Positions 55,263 to 64,000 of a stretch of 64,000 nucleotides of DNA are shown here, in pieces. The DNA lies in assembly GCA_963835595.1 (NCBI GenBank), contig CAWIGL010000002.1:2908085-2972084 (forward strand). Reading direction: 5' to 3'. Within the stretch, counting starts at the first letter, position 1. Each line of letters opens with the position of its first letter. Both the position numbers and the translations under genes were made by a program. The stretch comes from CAWEPK01 sp963835595. Its GTDB lineage: Bacteria > Desulfobacterota > Syntrophorhabdia > Syntrophorhabdales > WCHB1-27. Below the pieces are notes generated by a model that was given only the letters and a program-made list of their open reading frames with translations, ran no database searches and was not told the origin of the DNA.

Positions 55263-56801
55263 TCAGAAGGCGTTTTGGTATGCTTTGCGGGAAAAGAGGG
55301 TCAGCAGCAGGATCCACAGGTCGAGGAGAAGCGACCAGTGGTCGACGTAATAGAGGTCGTGCTGGACCCGGCGGCCGATCTTTTCGGGCGTGTCGGTTGG
55401 TCCACGCAATCCGTTAACCTGCGCCCAGCCGGTGATTCCCGGTTTGACATTGTGCCGACGTGAGTAAAGGGCGACCGCGCGCTCAAAGCTGCGGTCGTGG
55501 ACGATGGCGTGCGGACGCGGACCGACCAACGACATTTCGCCGCGCAGCACGTTGAGAAGTTGGGGGAGCTCGTCGAGGTTGTATTTGCGGATGAAACGGC
55601 CGGTTCGCGTGACGCGCATGTCGCCGCTTTTCGCCTGCTTGACGGCCCGACCGTTCTCGGCGGACGTCATGGAACGGAATTTCGCGATCCGGAACGGCCG
55701 CTTGTTGAAGCCGTGCCGGGTCTGGAAGAAGAAGACCGGGCCCGGCGTGTCGAGTTTGATCGCGAGGGCGACAGCCGCGAAGACCGGCGACAGCAACAGC
55801 AGCGCGAGCGCGGATACGGCGATATCGAAGCCGCGCTTGACGATCGTGTCGGCCGAACTCATGGCGGTCCCGGGGAGACGCAAAGCCGCCGCGGAGGACA
55901 ATCCGCTCGCCATCGCGCCGGCGAAGCGATTGAGATCGTCGCCGGGCAGAACATGGATGCTGATCGCAGCGGGAACGCTCAAGAAGGCCGCAATGCAACG
56001 GTCAATGAGAGCCGCCTGGCCCAAGGGGGCGACGATCAGGATTTCATCGGGCCGCAACCGCCGCGCCAGGCGCACCGCCTGATTGAGGTCGGCCTGGCGT
56101 GAAGCCTCGTCGGGGCCGAGCGCGCAGCTCGCGATCGCGTCCTTGCCGGAGTTGTTAAGGAAATTCTGACGGCGAAAATTTTGCAGGTCTTGCGCCGCGC
56201 CGACGAGCATGACGCGCGCCGCGAGAACCCCGCCGCCCTGCGCGCTGTTACGCACGAGAAGGACGAGAATTGCGCGTCCCACATAGAGAGCGGCAAGCCC
56301 GACGAAGTAGAAAGAGACGAAGGCGACGCGCGACGTTTCATCGCTTGCCCGGCCGATGAAGCCGAGGAAGATCGAGAAGAGAAACGCCATATTCCAGAAG
56401 ACCACCACGCGCCGCGCGTGTCCGGACATCTCGAGAAAGGCCGAGATCGAATAGCCGCGACGCACGACATTGAGCGCGACAAAGAGAAGGGCGACGAAAA
56501 AGCAGAGTTGGATGTTGCTTTGTGCGAGGCCGTTCCAGCCGTAGACCAGCTTGTTGTAAGTCGTCTCGACGCCGATCGCCGACCACAAGATCAGCGCCAA
56601 ATCCAAAAGAGCGGCCATGATCGAAAACATCGCGCGCGTCAGGCGGGCGCGCTCGGGCCGCGCGCATAAGTCGATTCCAACGTTTCCGCTCGATCGGGAT
56701 CTTGAGTTGTCTTGGGCTTCCCGAATTGAGGCTAATTTGGCGGGGCCGTCTGACCCGGGCAAAGTCAGAATATCATTTGCCTCTTCTTGTATAAACGTCA
56801 T
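55263..56801 (-). CDS. Undecaprenyl-phosphate sugar phosphotransferase, WcaJ/PssY type
   Basis: This intact 512-residue enzyme has four N-terminal membrane segments, a CoA-binding-like domain (VMLVGAAQDLQNF) and a C-terminal bacterial sugar-transferase domain: KRGFDIAVSALALLLLSPVF, KFRSM near residue 385, the catalytic Asp-Glu in RKYNLDELPQLLNVLRGEMSLVGPRP, and KPGITGWAQVNG. It places the first sugar-1-phosphate (commonly glucose) on undecaprenyl phosphate and so starts repeat-unit assembly. It probably is the initiating enzyme of this whole locus. Confidence 0.93.
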   Translation of the reverse strand: MTFIQEEANDILTLPGSDGPAKLASIREAQDNSRSRSSGNVGIDLCARPERARLTRAMFSIMAALLDLALILWSAIGVETTYNKLVYGWNGLAQSNIQLCFFVALLFVALNVVRRGYSISAFLEMSGHARRVVVFWNMAFLFSIFLGFIGRASDETSRVAFVSFYFVGLAALYVGRAILVLLVRNSAQGGGVLAARVMLVGAAQDLQNFRRQNFLNNSGKDAIASCALGPDEASRQADLNQAVRLARRLRPDEILIVAPLGQAALIDRCIAAFLSVPAAISIHVLPGDDLNRFAGAMASGLSSAAALRLPGTAMSSADTIVKRGFDIAVSALALLLLSPVFAAVALAIKLDTPGPVFFFQTRHGFNKRPFRIAKFRSMTSAENGRAVKQAKSGDMRVTRTGRFIRKYNLDELPQLLNVLRGEMSLVGPRPHAIVHDRSFERAVALYSRRHNVKPGITGWAQVNGLRGPTDTPEKIGRRVQHDLYYVDHWSLLLDLWILLLTLFSRKAYQNAF

Positions 56802-57135
56802 TTTCGGCCGGGCCCCAACGCAACGCGACAGAAGGAATGCTTCTTGACTGACGTTGGGGAATTTAAGAGGCCGGCCTGAAATCTGCCTTAAGCAATACGA
56901 TGAATCGCCGGTTTACCCTCGATATTCCACACAGGATAAACAATGACTTGCCGAAGAGCCTAAACTTGGATTGAAGACTCGCCGAGCTAATGCAAGGTTC
57001 GGTTTACCGAGGGTCTGCTCGGTCTCGGCGACGCGAGCGCCGCAAACGGGCGAGCGCCGCGGCCGGCGCGTGGAAACGCCCGAGGATCGATAAGGTCCGG
57101 AGAAAATTCGCCGCGGCGCTCAAAAAGCCGCGCGA
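56802..57135. other. Intergenic stretch without recognisable gene
   Basis: I see no conserved frame, RNA gene or repeat here. It separates the OPX gene from the WcaJ-type gene on the minus strand and may hold the promoter of the latter. Confidence 0.4.
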
Positions 57136-58319
57136 TCAGAAGCCCTGCACGGACACGCTCGACGCGCCGATGAGTTTGACCGTGCCCGCGACCCCGCGCA
57201 CGACGCCGAGGAACTTCGCAAGCTCGGTCGCCGGCGAATTGGCGACGTAGACGACATCGCGCGAGTGGACGGTGATCAGCTTGGCCAGAAAGAAGCCCTG
57301 CGCGTTGAGGAAGCTCAAGCTGTAAATGACCGGCACGCTGGCGTTGCCGGAGAGCAGCGGGGACGTCGGCCGCAACTTGCGCACGATCTCGGGGCTTTCG
57401 AAGCGGAAGAGAAAAACGCCGCCGGTGTCGGCGATCGCGTCGTTCAGCCCGCCCGCCGCGCCGAGCGCTTCGGCGAGCGTGAATTCCATGCGATCGATCG
57501 GGTGCTCGCCCGAATGCGTCACCGCGCCAAGGGCGGTGAAGGTCTGCGGCTCTTTGTAGACATAGATGAGGTCGGCGGGGCGGACGAAGATGTTTTCCGC
57601 CGGCCGCTCGACGACGGAGGCGAGCATCACTGCGGACGTGCGTTGGCCGCGCGTCACCCGGATGAAGGTTTCCTGGGGTCCGGCGCGTACGCCGCCGGCC
57701 TGGGCGATCACTTCGAGCAGCCGATCCCCCTTCGGGCTCAAGGGCACGCGACCGGCCCCGGTGACGTCGCCAACGACCGTCGCCGAATCGCCGACCGATT
57801 TGACGACCGTCACCAGAACCTGAGGATCGATCGCCTTGCCCGACAAGTCGCTGCTTGATCAGGTTTGCGAGTTGTTCCGGCGTGACGCCTGCGGCGTAGA
57901 TCTCGCCGCCGAAGGGGATCGTGATGTTGCCGTCGGACCCGACGATCTGGCCCGGCAGCGTCGAAACCGGCGCGCCTGTCGTGTTGACGCTCGCGCCGAA
58001 AAGGCCGCCGGTCGAGGCTTCCCAGACCGAGATCGCCAGTTCGTCGCCGGGGTGCACGACCTGTCGCTCCGCCGGCGGGGTGTTGCCGAAAGTCGCTTCC
58101 AGTCCGCGATTGGGCGATTCGCGCAAGATTTGAGCGGTCTTCGCGTCGACGTCGAAGATCTCGAATCCGGCTCGTATCCGCCTTGCCTGCGTCGTTGGAA
58201 ATCGCCAGCGCGGTCGGGCCGGCGTTTGGCAACTGGGAACATCCGGTGACCGCCGAGGCCAAAAGGGACGCCACAAATCCACGTCTTCCGATGTGCACCG
58301 AATCTGCCCTTTTGTTCAA
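57136..58319 (-). CDS. Polysaccharide export protein (OPX/Wza family), frame broken twice
   Basis: The N-terminus looks like a lipoprotein signal (FVASLLASAVTGC). After an indel near 58,175 comes a Poly_export domain (VVHPGDELAISVWEASTGG, DGNITIPFGGEIYAAGVTPEQLANLI). After another near 57,843 come two SLBB-type stretches (VTGAGRVPLSPKGDRLLEVIAQAGGV; ALGAVTHSGEHPIDRMEFTLAEALGAAGG). This second, longer OPX protein of the locus resembles Wza/ExoF proteins that gate export. Start at TTG 58,319 is uncertain. Whether it works with the Wzz-like protein or the beta-barrel is open. Confidence 0.83.
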
Positions 58320-58599
58320 TCTCGATTATAGGTTGCGGCAATCGACCGGGGAACCTCGCGCCGAGAAGATCGCCTCCTCGGCCTCGCTTTGGCCTCGCTC
58401 TGTAGCATTAGCGCAACACTGCTCCCAGGGGCGCCCCAAGGTGGCCAATTTCTTTCGAAATTCACGAAATTTCGACGGCTTCAATTAACAGAATGAATAC
58501 TCCCGCGCTCGCTTGATCCGCCGCGGCCTTGGGCGTTGCGCCGCCGGCCGGTCGGCGCGGACCGCGCCTGGGGTCGGGCGCATTTCCGGGATCGTCGCG

Positions 58600-59894
58600 C
58601 TATCCGACCTCGCGGGCGAGATCGGCCAAGACCGGGTCGACAATGGCGAAATGGCCGCTCCAGCGGGGGGGCGCCGCGATTTGGCGCAGCGCCGCGATTT
58701 GACGGTCTCGACGCGCAGAATTGGCCTCCGCGTAAGCCTCGATCGCGGCGCGCCACCCGATTCCGTCCAAGGGATCGATCATTTCGGCCGCCCCGCCGGC
58801 GATTTCGCGGAAGGCCGGAATGTCCGAGGCGATCGCCGGCGCGCCGAGCGCGGCCGCCTCCAGCAGCGGAAGACCGTAGCCCTCGACAAATGACGGAAAC
58901 AGCAGGGCGCGCGCCCCCTTGATGAGGCGGCTGAGATAATCGTCGCCGAGATTGGAGAGTTCGAACACATGGTCTGCGATCGGACGACAGCGTTCGATCA
59001 TGTCGTGGACCTGCTCGCTCTCCCATCCCCGTCGTCCGACAAGGGCGAGAAGCGGCGTCGATTCGCCCATGCGCTCCGCCATCGCTCGCCAAATATTGAG
59101 CAGGAGCAAGTGGTTCTTCCGAGCCTCGATCGTGCCCACGCATACGAAATAGGGTCGCTGAGCCGCCAACGGCTCGCAGGGCCGATAAAAACTGTCCTCG
59201 ATGCCGAGCGGAGCGACGGTCGTCGGCGGCGCGCTCAGACCGATCGACCCGGCCCAACGATCCAATTCGGCGCCGGTCGTTCTCGAGTTGACGATCAGCC
59301 GCGTTGCGCAATTCAAGGCGGTCCTTATGCGTTCCTGATGGAGCTTGTCGTGCCCGGGCCGGGCGTATTCGGCATGGGTGATCGGAATGAGATCATGGAC
59401 GAAGATCACCGGCTTCAAGCCGTTGCGTTCGATCAAGCGCCCGAGAATCCGGGGTCGCTCGAGGCCGGAATGGGCGACATTGACGTAGACGCGCGCTTTC
59501 GCGCGCTTGGCGGGAAAGCCTCGCCCCCTGGCGCAACGCGGCGGTCGCCGCGCTGGCCAGGAAACGGTATCCGGAAAACGGCGCGCCGGAGGCGGGCGGT
59601 TCGTTCGCGGCCGAGGTCATTGCCGGATGGCGAAGCTCCGATCGCGGCCTCGAAGCGTAACAGCGCCTGGTCGGAGCGCCGTCGTCCGGCATCCGTCCAT
59701 AGCGCATCGACGTCGCTGAGAAAGCGAAGCGTCGCCGGCCGTGCGATCACGGCGAAATGAGAGCGAAACCGGACGCACGCCTCCGCGTCGCCCTCGACGA
59801 TGTAGCGACGGGCGTAGGCGAGTTCGACCCGGTCGACGCCGCTTAGCGCCGTCGACAGCATGCGGCGCATCAGGCGGGTGATGTCGATCAACAT
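58600..59894 (-). CDS. GT-B glycosyltransferase (family 4/1), frame broken at least twice
   Basis: The N-terminus MLIDITRLMRRMLSTALSGVDRVELAYA is typical of transferases in alphaproteobacterial exopolysaccharide loci. The C-terminal 278 residues are intact: VIFVHDLIPITHAEY, VNSRTTGAEL, FVCVGTIEARKNHLLLL, LVGRRGW and the nucleotide-sugar motif LLFPSFVEGYGLPLLEAAALGAP with the E-x7-E pattern. The link between them (about 59,430-59,640) needs frame corrections. The sugar donor is unknown. Confidence 0.83.
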
Positions 59895-60018
59895 GAATGG
59901 GAATCCCCGACCGAGACTGCTTGGGGGCCTATGCTTTTCCCCGCCAGTCGCCTGCGAGCGCTCCCCGGCGCGTCGCGGCCGAGCGCTACTGCAACGAAGT
60001 CGGGAGGACTTGTCGGCC

Positions 60019-61299
60019 TCAGGCGGTCCGAGGAACCGATTGCGCCTGCGCGCGCTCCGAATCGACGAAGGCCGGCCTGCCGCCCCGGGAGAGGACGCGG
60101 ATCGCCTTCGCCATCAAGGTCGGCCATGAGCGGCGGATATAGAAATCCCCATTGACTTGCGTCGAATTGACGACGTACCGGCGGAAGCGGTCCTCGACCG
60201 CGGCGTCGACCGGCGCCGGATTGCCCCAGAACTCCTCCAGCGCGCGAACGCCGTCACGGCCGTCGACCGCAAGCCCGGGCCGCGCATAAAAGGCGTTGCC
60301 AAGCGTCAGAACCGGCCGCTTCACTTCGAGCGCCGCGAGCCCCATCGTGGAGTTGATGGTGACGACGCCGCGGGCGTTGGCCAGCAGCGAGTTTGGACGC
60401 CCGTTGCGCAAGAAGACCACCCGGTTCGAGACGCCGTGTCGGCTCGCGGCGTCGGCGATATGGCCGACATAGGAGCAATAGCCGACGTCGAGCGGATGCT
60501 GCTTGACGAGCAGCAGGCAGTCCGATGGGGCGGCGCGGGCAAACGTCTCGACCCCGACATCGACCAGCTTCTGTCCTGTCCAGCCCCTTCCGTGGGTGTG
60601 GATTTGACTGTCGTCCGCCTTTTGCAGCGCGAGCAGAAAGTAATTACCCGAATTCTCCCGGGCGAATGTCTCGGCGAAGCGATTCTCGAAATCGCGCTTT
60701 CGCGCTTTCTGCGCGAAGGCTTTGATCCAAACCTTGGTTTCCCGGAAAATGTTGGTGTCGCGATGATGCACGGTGCGGGCGAAGAACGGCAATCCCAGCC
60801 ACAGCATGATATAGTAATAAACAGCGCGCGCCGCCATCGGAACGAAATTTCGTCCCCAAGACAAAGGCGGCGTCGGCTGCGGCGTTTCGGGAATGTCGAC
60901 GTGACGCCGGAAGAGGGTCGAAAGCGCATTGGCTCCGCCGACCTCCAAAGTCACATAGTCGGGACGAATATAGCCCTCCTCGAACGAATAGAAGGGGATG
61001 TTCGCTCTGGCGCAGACGGCGCGGGCGACGCGATGCACCGGGCGTTGATCGCCGAAGACCACGACCGCGCGCGGCCGCCGTTTTCGAAAAAGCGCGTGAT
61101 ACCAGGCGGAAAGACTCTCCATGTCGCCGCGGTAGGAGACCCGGTCGCGGCAGCGGTCGCAAACGCGATCGCCGAAATTGAAATCGACTTTGAGCGCGGG
61201 GAAACCCATCGCCTCGATTTCTCGCGCCAACGCGCCAAAGAATCCGCTGACCGGCCCTTGCATCAGGATAATTGGGCCGTCCGGGGACGACAATGACAT
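60019..61299 (-). CDS. Capsule polysaccharide biosynthesis protein, KpsS/KpsC-like
   Basis: The protein (426 residues from ATG 61,299; a GTG nine codons upstream is an alternative) resembles Capsule_synth/KpsS proteins: ILMQGPVSGFFGALAREIE, VVFGDQRPVHRVARAV, FSFEEGYIRPDYVTLE (written here in part), LLLVKQHPLDVGY and the late INSTMGLAALEVKRPVLTLG stretch that forms the CMP-Kdo site in KpsS-type beta-Kdo transferases. Known members build the Kdo linker of lipid-anchored capsules. Its presence suggests that part of the polymer is capsule-like. The frame is intact. Confidence 0.8.
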   Translation of the reverse strand: MSLSSPDGPIILMQGPVSGFFGALAREIEAMGFPALKVDFNFGDRVCDRCRDRVSYRGDMESLSAWYHALFRKRRPRAVVVFGDQRPVHRVARAVCARANIPFYSFEEGYIRPDYVTLEVGGANALSTLFRRHVDIPETPQPTPPLSWGRNFVPMAARAVYYYIMLWLGLPFFARTVHHRDTNIFRETKVWIKAFAQKARKRDFENRFAETFARENSGNYFLLALQKADDSQIHTHGRGWTGQKLVDVGVETFARAAPSDCLLLVKQHPLDVGYCSYVGHIADAASRHGVSNRVVFLRNGRPNSLLANARGVVTINSTMGLAALEVKRPVLTLGNAFYARPGLAVDGRDGVRALEEFWGNPAPVDAAVEDRFRRYVVNSTQVNGDFYIRRSWPTLMAKAIRVLSRGGRPAFVDSERAQAQSVPRTA

Positions 61300-61659
61300 C
61301 GAATCCAATCCCCTAATCCGCGTCACTCGCGCGGATTCGTCTTACGGGTCGAAAACCAGCGGCTTCCTCAGCCCCTTACGCGAACCCTACGCCCTCGCCG
61401 CTGACGCCATGCTGACGGCGATGATGCCGACCGCAATCCTCCCGCGGCTGCGCGAACCCGACTCATCCCGCCCCGAACATCGCTTGGCGCACGCGCTCCC
61501 CCGCGAAGCGATCTCAAAGGCTACCACGGCCAACTATGGGAATTTCCGCTTCCGTTGCAAGTCTTTTGATTCCGCGGCGCACAAGCCTGTCGGTCGCGGG
61601 CGGGCCGAATCGACCGGGCCGGCCGACCGGGTCCCGTCGGGATATCGCACCCAAAACTG
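61300..61659. other. Intergenic stretch without recognisable gene
   Basis: Nothing recognisable was found on either strand. It separates the polysaccharide locus from preA and may carry the promoter of the KpsS-like gene. Confidence 0.4.
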
Positions 61660-63033
61660 TTACATTTTTTCGACGCCGCCAGAAAAGCAGGCGCCAGCCG
61701 CCTCCGCGACCGCCGAGACGCTCATTCCGCCGCAAGGACGGCGTTCGGGTTGTTGGGATGGGTTGTCCAGTTCGCCGGCCGACGGCGCATAGTCGAGACC
61801 GGTGCGCGGATCGACGCCCGACGTCTTGTGGACGAGCGTGATGCAATCCTCGACCGGGCAGACCAGCACGCAGAGATTGCAGCCGACGCATTCGGCTTCG
61901 TTGACGACGAACTGGCGCTTGCCGTTGACCGTCGCGAAGATCGCCTGATGGGACGTGTCTTCGCAGACGATGTGGCAGCGCCCGCATTTGATGCATTTGC
62001 TCTGGTCGATCTCGGCCTTGGCGACATAATTGAGATTGAGATACTGCCAGTCGGTGACGCTGGAGACCGCGCGGCCGCGAAAATCGTCGAGCGTCGCGTA
62101 GCCCTTGGCGGTCATATAGGTCTCGAGGCCCGAGATCATTTCCTGGACGATTTTGAACCCGTAAGTCATCGCGGCCGTGCAGACTTGCACCGTTCCCGCG
62201 CCGAGCGCGAGGAATTCGGCCGCGTCGCGCCAGGTCGTCACGCCGCCGATCCCCGAGATCGGCAGGCCGGCCGTCTCGGGATCCCTGGCGATCTCCGCCA
62301 CCATGGCGAGCGCCATCGGCTTGACGCCGGGGCCGCACATGCCCCCGTGCGTGCCTTTGCCGTCGATGGCCGGCTTGATCGTCAGCGCGTCGAGGTCGAC
62401 GCCCATGATGGCGTTGACGGTGTTGATGAGCGACACCGCGTCGGCGCCGCCCGCCTTGGCGGCGCGCGCCGGCCGGCGGATGTCGGTGATGTTGGGCGTC
62501 AGCTTGACGATGACCGGCATGCGCGTGTGCGCTTTGCACCAGCGCGCGACCATCTCGATATATTCCGGCACCTGGCCGACCGCCGATCCCATGCCCCGTT
62601 CGCTCATGCCGTGCGGGCAGCCGAAATTGAGTTCGACGGCGTCGCATTCGGTCTCTTCGACGCGCGCGAGAATTTTTGCCAGGACGGCTCGTCGCAAGGC
62701 ACCATCAACGATACGATCATCGCGCGATCGGGCCAGGCGCCTTTTCACTTCCTTGATTTCGCGCAGGTTGATCTCGAGATCGCGGTCGGTGATGAGCTCG
62801 ATGTTGTTCATCGCCAGCACGCGGCGATCGGGGCCGTGGATCGCGCCGTAGCGCGCGCCCGAGACATTGACGACCGGCGGCCCGGCTTCGCCCAGCGTCT
62901 TCCAGACGACGCCGCCCCAGCCGGCGCGGAACGCGCGCTCGACATTGACCTTGCGGTCGGTCGGCGGCGCGGAGGCGAGCCAGAACGGGTTGGGCGATTT
63001 GACGCCGAGGAAATTCGTGCGGAGATCGACCAT
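61660..63033 (-). CDS. preA: NAD-dependent dihydropyrimidine dehydrogenase subunit PreA, with an internal out-of-frame patch
   Basis: This 457-residue protein has the dihydroorotate-dehydrogenase-like FMN domain (NPFWLASAPPTD, ELNFGCPHGMSERGMG, NTVNAIMGVDLD, GIGGVTTWRDAAEF) and two C-terminal [4Fe-4S] motifs (CIKCGRCHIVC and CVGCNLCVLVC). With PreT it reduces uracil and thymine. Between about 62,670 and 62,745 the reading is scrambled (RSRDDRIVDGALRRAVLA), but the next frame gives the expected MIVSLMVPCDEPSWQKIL. Two compensating indels therefore hide there. A conserved catalytic-region Cys is lost in the literal translation. Confidence 0.9.
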   Translation of the reverse strand: MVDLRTNFLGVKSPNPFWLASAPPTDRKVNVERAFRAGWGGVVWKTLGEAGPPVVNVSGARYGAIHGPDRRVLAMNNIELITDRDLEINLREIKEVKRRLARSRDDRIVDGALRRAVLAKILARVEETECDAVELNFGCPHGMSERGMGSAVGQVPEYIEMVARWCKAHTRMPVIVKLTPNITDIRRPARAAKAGGADAVSLINTVNAIMGVDLDALTIKPAIDGKGTHGGMCGPGVKPMALAMVAEIARDPETAGLPISGIGGVTTWRDAAEFLALGAGTVQVCTAAMTYGFKIVQEMISGLETYMTAKGYATLDDFRGRAVSSVTDWQYLNLNYVAKAEIDQSKCIKCGRCHIVCEDTSHQAIFATVNGKRQFVVNEAECVGCNLCVLVCPVEDCITLVHKTSGVDPRTGLDYAPSAGELDNPSQQPERRPCGGMSVSAVAEAAGACFSGGVEKM

Positions 63034-63051
63034 CGCTTCCTCCTTTGCCGC

Positions 63052-64000
63052 TCAGCGGCCCGCCTTCAGCGCCGCGGCGATCGATCTCGCCGCCTGCTTG
63101 CCGTCCTCGACCGCGCTGACCGTCAGATCCTGGCCGCCGTGGACGCAGTCGCCGCCGGCCCAGACTCCGGAACGCTCGTGCGCCGCTCGGCATCGACGAC
63201 GATGCGCCGGTCGCGCCACTCGAAGGTCGGCGCCCTCGCAAGGCTCCGGCGTCGCGAGCTGGCCGACGGCGGCGAAAGCGACGTCGGCCTCGATGCGAAA
63301 GGCTCGCCGGTCGAGGCGAGCGCGCCGTTGTCGTCGCGCGTGCGCTCGAACACGATCGCGCTTAAGCGTGCCGGCGTGGCTCTCGATCGAAACCGGGCGC
63401 GCCCAGGAGCGGATCAGCACGCCGCTGGTCTGCGCCAGTTCCTGTTCGTAGCGGCTCGCCTTCATCTGTTCGGGGCCGCGGCGATAGACGATCGTCACCA
63501 TCTCCGCGCCGAGCCGCTTCGATTGCACCGCGATGTCGATCGCGGTCATGCCGCCGCCGATCACCACCACGCGGCGGCCGACCGGCAAGCTCGGCGAGAT
63601 CCTTGGCTTGCCGAAGCTCGGCGATATAGTCGACCGCGTCGATCACATTGTCGGTCGGTCTTCGCCCGGCAGGCCGAGCTTGTTGACGCCGCCAAGGCCC
63701 ATGCCGAGGAAGACGGCGTCGAAATCGCGGCGCAAATCCGCGAGCTTCACGTCGCGGCCGAGCGCGACGCCGTAACCGAACCGTGATTCCGCCGATCGAG
63801 AGAATGAAGGCCGCCTCGCGCGCCGCGAAATCGTCGGTCGCCTTATAGGCGGCGATGCCATATTCGTTGAGGCCGCCCGGGTTTCGGCGCGCCTCGAAAA
63901 TCGTCGACTCGATTCCCTCGACCGCCAGCGCATGCGCGCAAGCAAGGCCCGCCGGACCGGCGCCGACGATGGCGACTTTCTTCCCGTCGGCGCGCCGCGT
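63052..64000 (-). CDS. preT: NAD-dependent dihydropyrimidine dehydrogenase subunit PreT, partial and broken by indels
   Basis: The gene runs off the right edge of the window. Visible pieces are an FAD fold (VAIVGAGPAGLACAHALAVEG), EYGIAAYK, YGVALGRDVKLADL, VFLGMGLGGVNKLGLPGED, an NAD(P) fold (VVVIGGGMTAIDIAVQSKRLGAE), IVYRRGPEQM and the C-terminal GGDCVHGGQDLTVSAVEDGKQAA. At least three indels break the frame. It precedes preA by 18 bases; the pair forms the cytoplasmic pyrimidine-reducing complex. Confidence 0.85.

Noticed and set aside
61750..63786. A 678-codon plus-strand frame over preA and preT
   Set aside because: It is antisense to preTA and has no recognisable domain.
1..64000. CRISPR arrays, rRNA or tRNA genes
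   Set aside because: I saw no regularly spaced repeats, no 16S/23S segments and no convincing tRNA cloverleaf.

Overview
The window reads as two unrelated genomic segments joined near position 37,020. Positions 1 to about 37,015 look like a strict anaerobe. They carry a tungsten-type aldehyde:ferredoxin oxidoreductase, a 2-oxoacid:acceptor oxidoreductase, two genes with in-frame UGA selenocysteine codons, a 4-hydroxybutyryl-CoA dehydratase relative and a corrinoid protein with its methyltransferase. Arg AGG and Ile ATA codons are common. A deltaproteobacterial (Desulfobacterota, Syntrophorhabdus-like) origin is plausible but not proven. Positions about 37,200 to 64,000 look like an alphaproteobacterium of the Rhizobiales (Methylocystis/Methylosinus-like is a guess). 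They carry tsaD, the alphaproteobacterial regulator trcR (DUF1013), a Wzx/Wzy-type exopolysaccharide cluster and preTA, with CGC/ATC-rich codon use. The join cuts a solute-binding protein gene, and apparent single-base indels become far more frequent after it (at least 25, against four before). An assembly chimera is the simplest explanation.

Layout, part 1. 1-1656: 4-hydroxybutyryl-CoA dehydratase-like gene (cut by the window edge) behind a GntR regulator. 1701-1943: structured repeat, copy A. 2204-3637: Tat-exported FAD oxidoreductase. 4306-8059: AOR large subunit, FAD subunit and four-cluster ferredoxin. 8130-14355: Tat-signal MmgE/PrpD protein, DASS transporter and TctCBA tripartite transporter. 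14360-16311: sigma-54 activator on the minus strand. 16508-16523: a well-spaced sigma-54 promoter facing right. 16598-33448: a roughly 17-kb run of plus-strand genes: UxaA-family pair (SuyB/SuyA-like), aconitase X pair, thioredoxin reductase, GlcD/Fe-S/CCG proteins, KorABC, a GltD-like electron-transfer flavoprotein, a ferredoxin, then grdA (Sec), grdE, grdB (Sec), thioredoxin, grdC and a CGGC protein. 33587-33805: dodecin. 34056-34310: repeat copy B, inverted. 34360-36129: corrinoid protein and methyltransferase. 36346: truncated binding protein.

How part 1 may work together (inference). Tripartite and DASS carriers import an organic acid. UxaA-type and AcnX-type lyases dehydrate it (or remove sulfite). 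The GlcD/CCG unit oxidises a hydroxy acid. KOR and AOR exchange electrons with ferredoxin. A glycine-reductase-like selenoenzyme, fed by the thioredoxin reductase and thioredoxin of the same run, serves as a reductive sink. The Grd set has no GrdD, and GrdE and GrdB show changes at positions I recall as functional, so its substrate is probably not simply glycine.

Layout, part 2. tsaD and trcR (both indel-broken), then an exopolysaccharide locus at 39,335-61,299: several glycosyltransferases, Gfo/Idh/MocA oxidoreductase, DUF6492 protein, a BBP2 beta-barrel beside a short OPX lipoprotein, WecG/TagA-type transferase, O-antigen-ligase/Wzy protein, a GH44 hydrolase, epimerase, Wzx flippase, GumC/Wzz co-polymerase, WcaJ-type initiating transferase, a second OPX protein and a KpsS-like protein. 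The window ends in preA and a partial preT.
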